Shown here in pieces: positions 62,382-64,000 of a stretch of DNA of 64,000 nucleotides (position 1 is its first letter; each line of letters opens with the position of its first letter). The notes beneath the pieces are model-generated. The model was not told where the DNA came from. It saw only the letters and a program-made list of their open reading frames with translations, and made no database searches. This DNA comes from Hyaloperonospora brassicae (Eukaryota; Oomycota; Peronosporomycetes; Peronosporales; Peronosporaceae), in NCBI GenBank assembly GCA_947650285.1, contig CANTFL010001315.1, positions 496,001 to 560,000 of the forward strand, in the 5' to 3' direction. A program made the translations under genes and the position numbers.

Positions 62382-63462
62382 CTAAAACAATACGTAGGCG
62401 ATCGAGTCGCCGAGTGTGCCACCAATCATCGTGCCAACACCTGGTCGCACTGCTGTGCCTACAGCTGCACCGATCCCTCCTGTGATGACGGCCAGTGCCG
62501 ACCGAGAAGCATTGCGACCGGTGCTGGCCACGAACGTCGCCAGCGTATCCTCCTCGTCCTCGCCTTCCGTGCTCTGGACGCCCTCCTCAATCGAGCGCAG
62601 GTTCTTCTTGTGCCCGTGTCCATTACTTCTCGACATGAAGCGTCGGTAGAGAATGAAAATGAGCTGCTGGGTCTGTTTGTTTGCATTGCACGTGATACCA
62701 TCAACAACTCGAAACCGTCACAAGACATTGACCACATACGCACACGGCGCAAGAAGCGCATGTTTTCCGCCCACACGGACAGAATGACATTGACCATCTC
62801 TTGACAGGGTATGCAACGTACCTCTTCCACCAGAAAAATAGCAACGTGACTCAGCACATTCGCACGCATGCCCGTTTTGACCATCAATGCCGCAGATGCT
62901 ATCTTGCTCGACGTGCGTGCGTACTTGCGCGTAGCGGACTTGCTGATGTCTATACAGCCCCACAACACGAGACAAAGTCAATGTGAACAACACACACACA
63001 TATATATATATATATATACAATCAGCACCACATTGAGCGCGACAAGTAGCACAAGCGCTACACGCTCAAAGCGTGACGTGCACCTTTGATGAGTTTGCTG
63101 ACAATCTGCGGACGGCAGTAGCGCAGCGCGACCTCTTCCAGCGAGCGCACGTATGTCGTAATACTGAGCGACTTGCCGAACGACTTGGCACTTGCGAGAC
63201 TGAACTCTTCCATCGACGGCGGTACAAACTCTTCCTTCTCCTCGACAGCGACATGCACGTCCTCAAAGTCGTCGTCACTCGACTCGTCCGACACGTCGAG
63301 GTCCAATGTAGCCATGTACGCATTCAGCACCATCATGCCCTGGAGTGCAGCCGACCGGACAGCCAAAATGGCTACATCTTTTGGATAAAAGTGCTTGAAA
63401 AACGGCTTCTTGTCCACGAGCAGGTACGTCTTGGACGGCTGCTGGGCGGCGACGACGCTCAT
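62382..63462 (-). CDS. Three-exon protein with glycine-zipper C-terminus
   Basis: Exons 63084..63462, 62822..62949 and 62382..62672 encode 265 aa; all junctions are GT-AG and in phase. The N-terminal part (KTYLLVDKKPFFKHFYPKDV, then VRSAALQGMMVLNAYMATLD) is followed by an acidic linker, a helical segment (ATRKYARTSSKIASAALMVK), a hydrophobic stretch across the exon 2/3 junction (VLSHVAIFLVEETQQLIFIL) and a C-terminal Gly-rich hydrophobic segment (GGIGAAVGTAVRPGVGTMIG) of glycine-zipper type, implying a membrane-inserted end. No family was recognised; expected to be conserved in oomycetes because the splice structure is clean. Confidence 0.7.
62996..63020. repeat. (CA)n/(TA)n tract in intron
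   Basis: Dinucleotide repeat within the first intron of the glycine-zipper gene. Confidence 0.85.
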
Positions 63463-64000
63463 CTGGAAGTGCAGTAGAGTCAGGTCTTGGCAATCCACAA
63501 CAGCAGCAACAGAAGAAGTGGGTGCAGCCAATGGACGGCGATGGCTACATGATACGCACTGATCACATACGTTGTACCGCGGTCTCGAACGCGCCGAGAG
63601 AGCTCCAGCTAGTGGCTGTCGACACGGCAAATAGTGCGGATATTGCACCGGTATACCGATATGAGACGCGCCCTACAAAGAAATATTACAAACCAAAAGG
63701 CAGTCGTTGTTTCGCTACATTTTATGCAGCCTTTGTTGTGCAGCCCTTTGACAGTTACAGTATAAATCGATCGCTTTGGCGCAGCAATCCCCATGAATAC
63801 TGGATAACATGCCGAAAAAACCTCACCTCGCCCATCGTTCCTCGATACGAATTCTGTATTTACCTCACGAGTCGTCGACTCGGTCGTGTCCATTTGTGGT
63901 ATTGACAGTTTTTCGTCGACGTGGGCCGTGTGAATGGATTCCGCGTGTCTCGACCGCGTGTTCCGTCGCGACGCCTGTGCCGGACGCGTTGCGCTTGTGA
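63463..64000. other. Right edge, nothing recognised
   Basis: 538 bp upstream of the last gene; AT-richer middle part around 63650-63800. No supported gene on either strand. Confidence 0.55.

Overview
The window looks like nuclear DNA of an oomycete, most likely a plant-associated Peronosporales-type stramenopile. The reasons are compact eukaryotic genes on both strands, short GT-AG introns (mostly 65-160 nt, one of 37 nt), many intronless long ORFs, oomycete-style mariner transposase relatives and a small secreted cysteine-rich protein of the kind oomycetes use in plant hosts. No bacterial operons, rRNA, convincing tRNA or CRISPR were seen. Exon joins below were derived by hand from GT/AG signals, phase and family similarity. 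Species was not determined.

Layout. 1-13.3 kb is dense housekeeping: an OST subunit (TMEM258-like), a pinin-like protein with a SAP domain, CTP:phosphocholine cytidylyltransferase, RGP1, VMA22/CCDC115, ARMC6, RAD6-type E2, TFIIB and DPM3. 13.4-16.5 kb holds two tandem intronless transposase-derived genes whose first catalytic Asp is replaced by Asn in both. 16.7-21.8 kb has a prolyl oligopeptidase and an RBBP5/Swd1-like WD protein with a coding minisatellite. 21.8-24.1 kb is a gene-poor stretch with coding-like fragments in shifted frames. 24.1-30.6 kb has the retriever subunit VPS35L and nucleoporin NUP54, head to head. 31.0-31.4 kb encodes a tiny mitochondrial protein resembling the C-terminal tail of cytochrome oxidase subunit 1. 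33.0-47.4 kb is rich in transcription and translation genes: an AT-hook polyQ protein, Pol III RPC7-like, mitochondrial uL24, eIF2-beta, an RRM/CCCH/B-box protein, TFIIIC subunit 6, complex I NDUFS8, Pol I RPA43, a CAP-Gly-TBCC fusion and a YPPQ-repeat protein. 47.4-51.6 kb is a second gene-poor stretch holding a small secreted cysteine-rich (effector-like) gene. 51.6-64 kb holds an intronless ASPM homologue, ribosomal P1, a 77-aa single-span protein, a tail-anchored protein with a PP1-docking-like motif, and a three-exon glycine-zipper protein.

Most genes are unrelated housekeeping functions. Many are arranged head to head with 100-500 bp between start codons (VMA22/ARMC6, POP/RBBP5, VPS35L/NUP54, uL24m/eIF2-beta, CCCH/TFIIIC6, NDUFS8/RPA43, TBCC/YPPQ, ASPM/P1), suggesting shared promoters. 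The points most worth a second look are the paired catalytically altered transposases, the nuclear Cox1-C-like gene, three unusual domain combinations (pinin+SAP, CAP-Gly+TBCC, RRM+3xCCCH+2xB-box), a 25-nt intron-like gap, and the effector-like gene lying in a gene-poor island.
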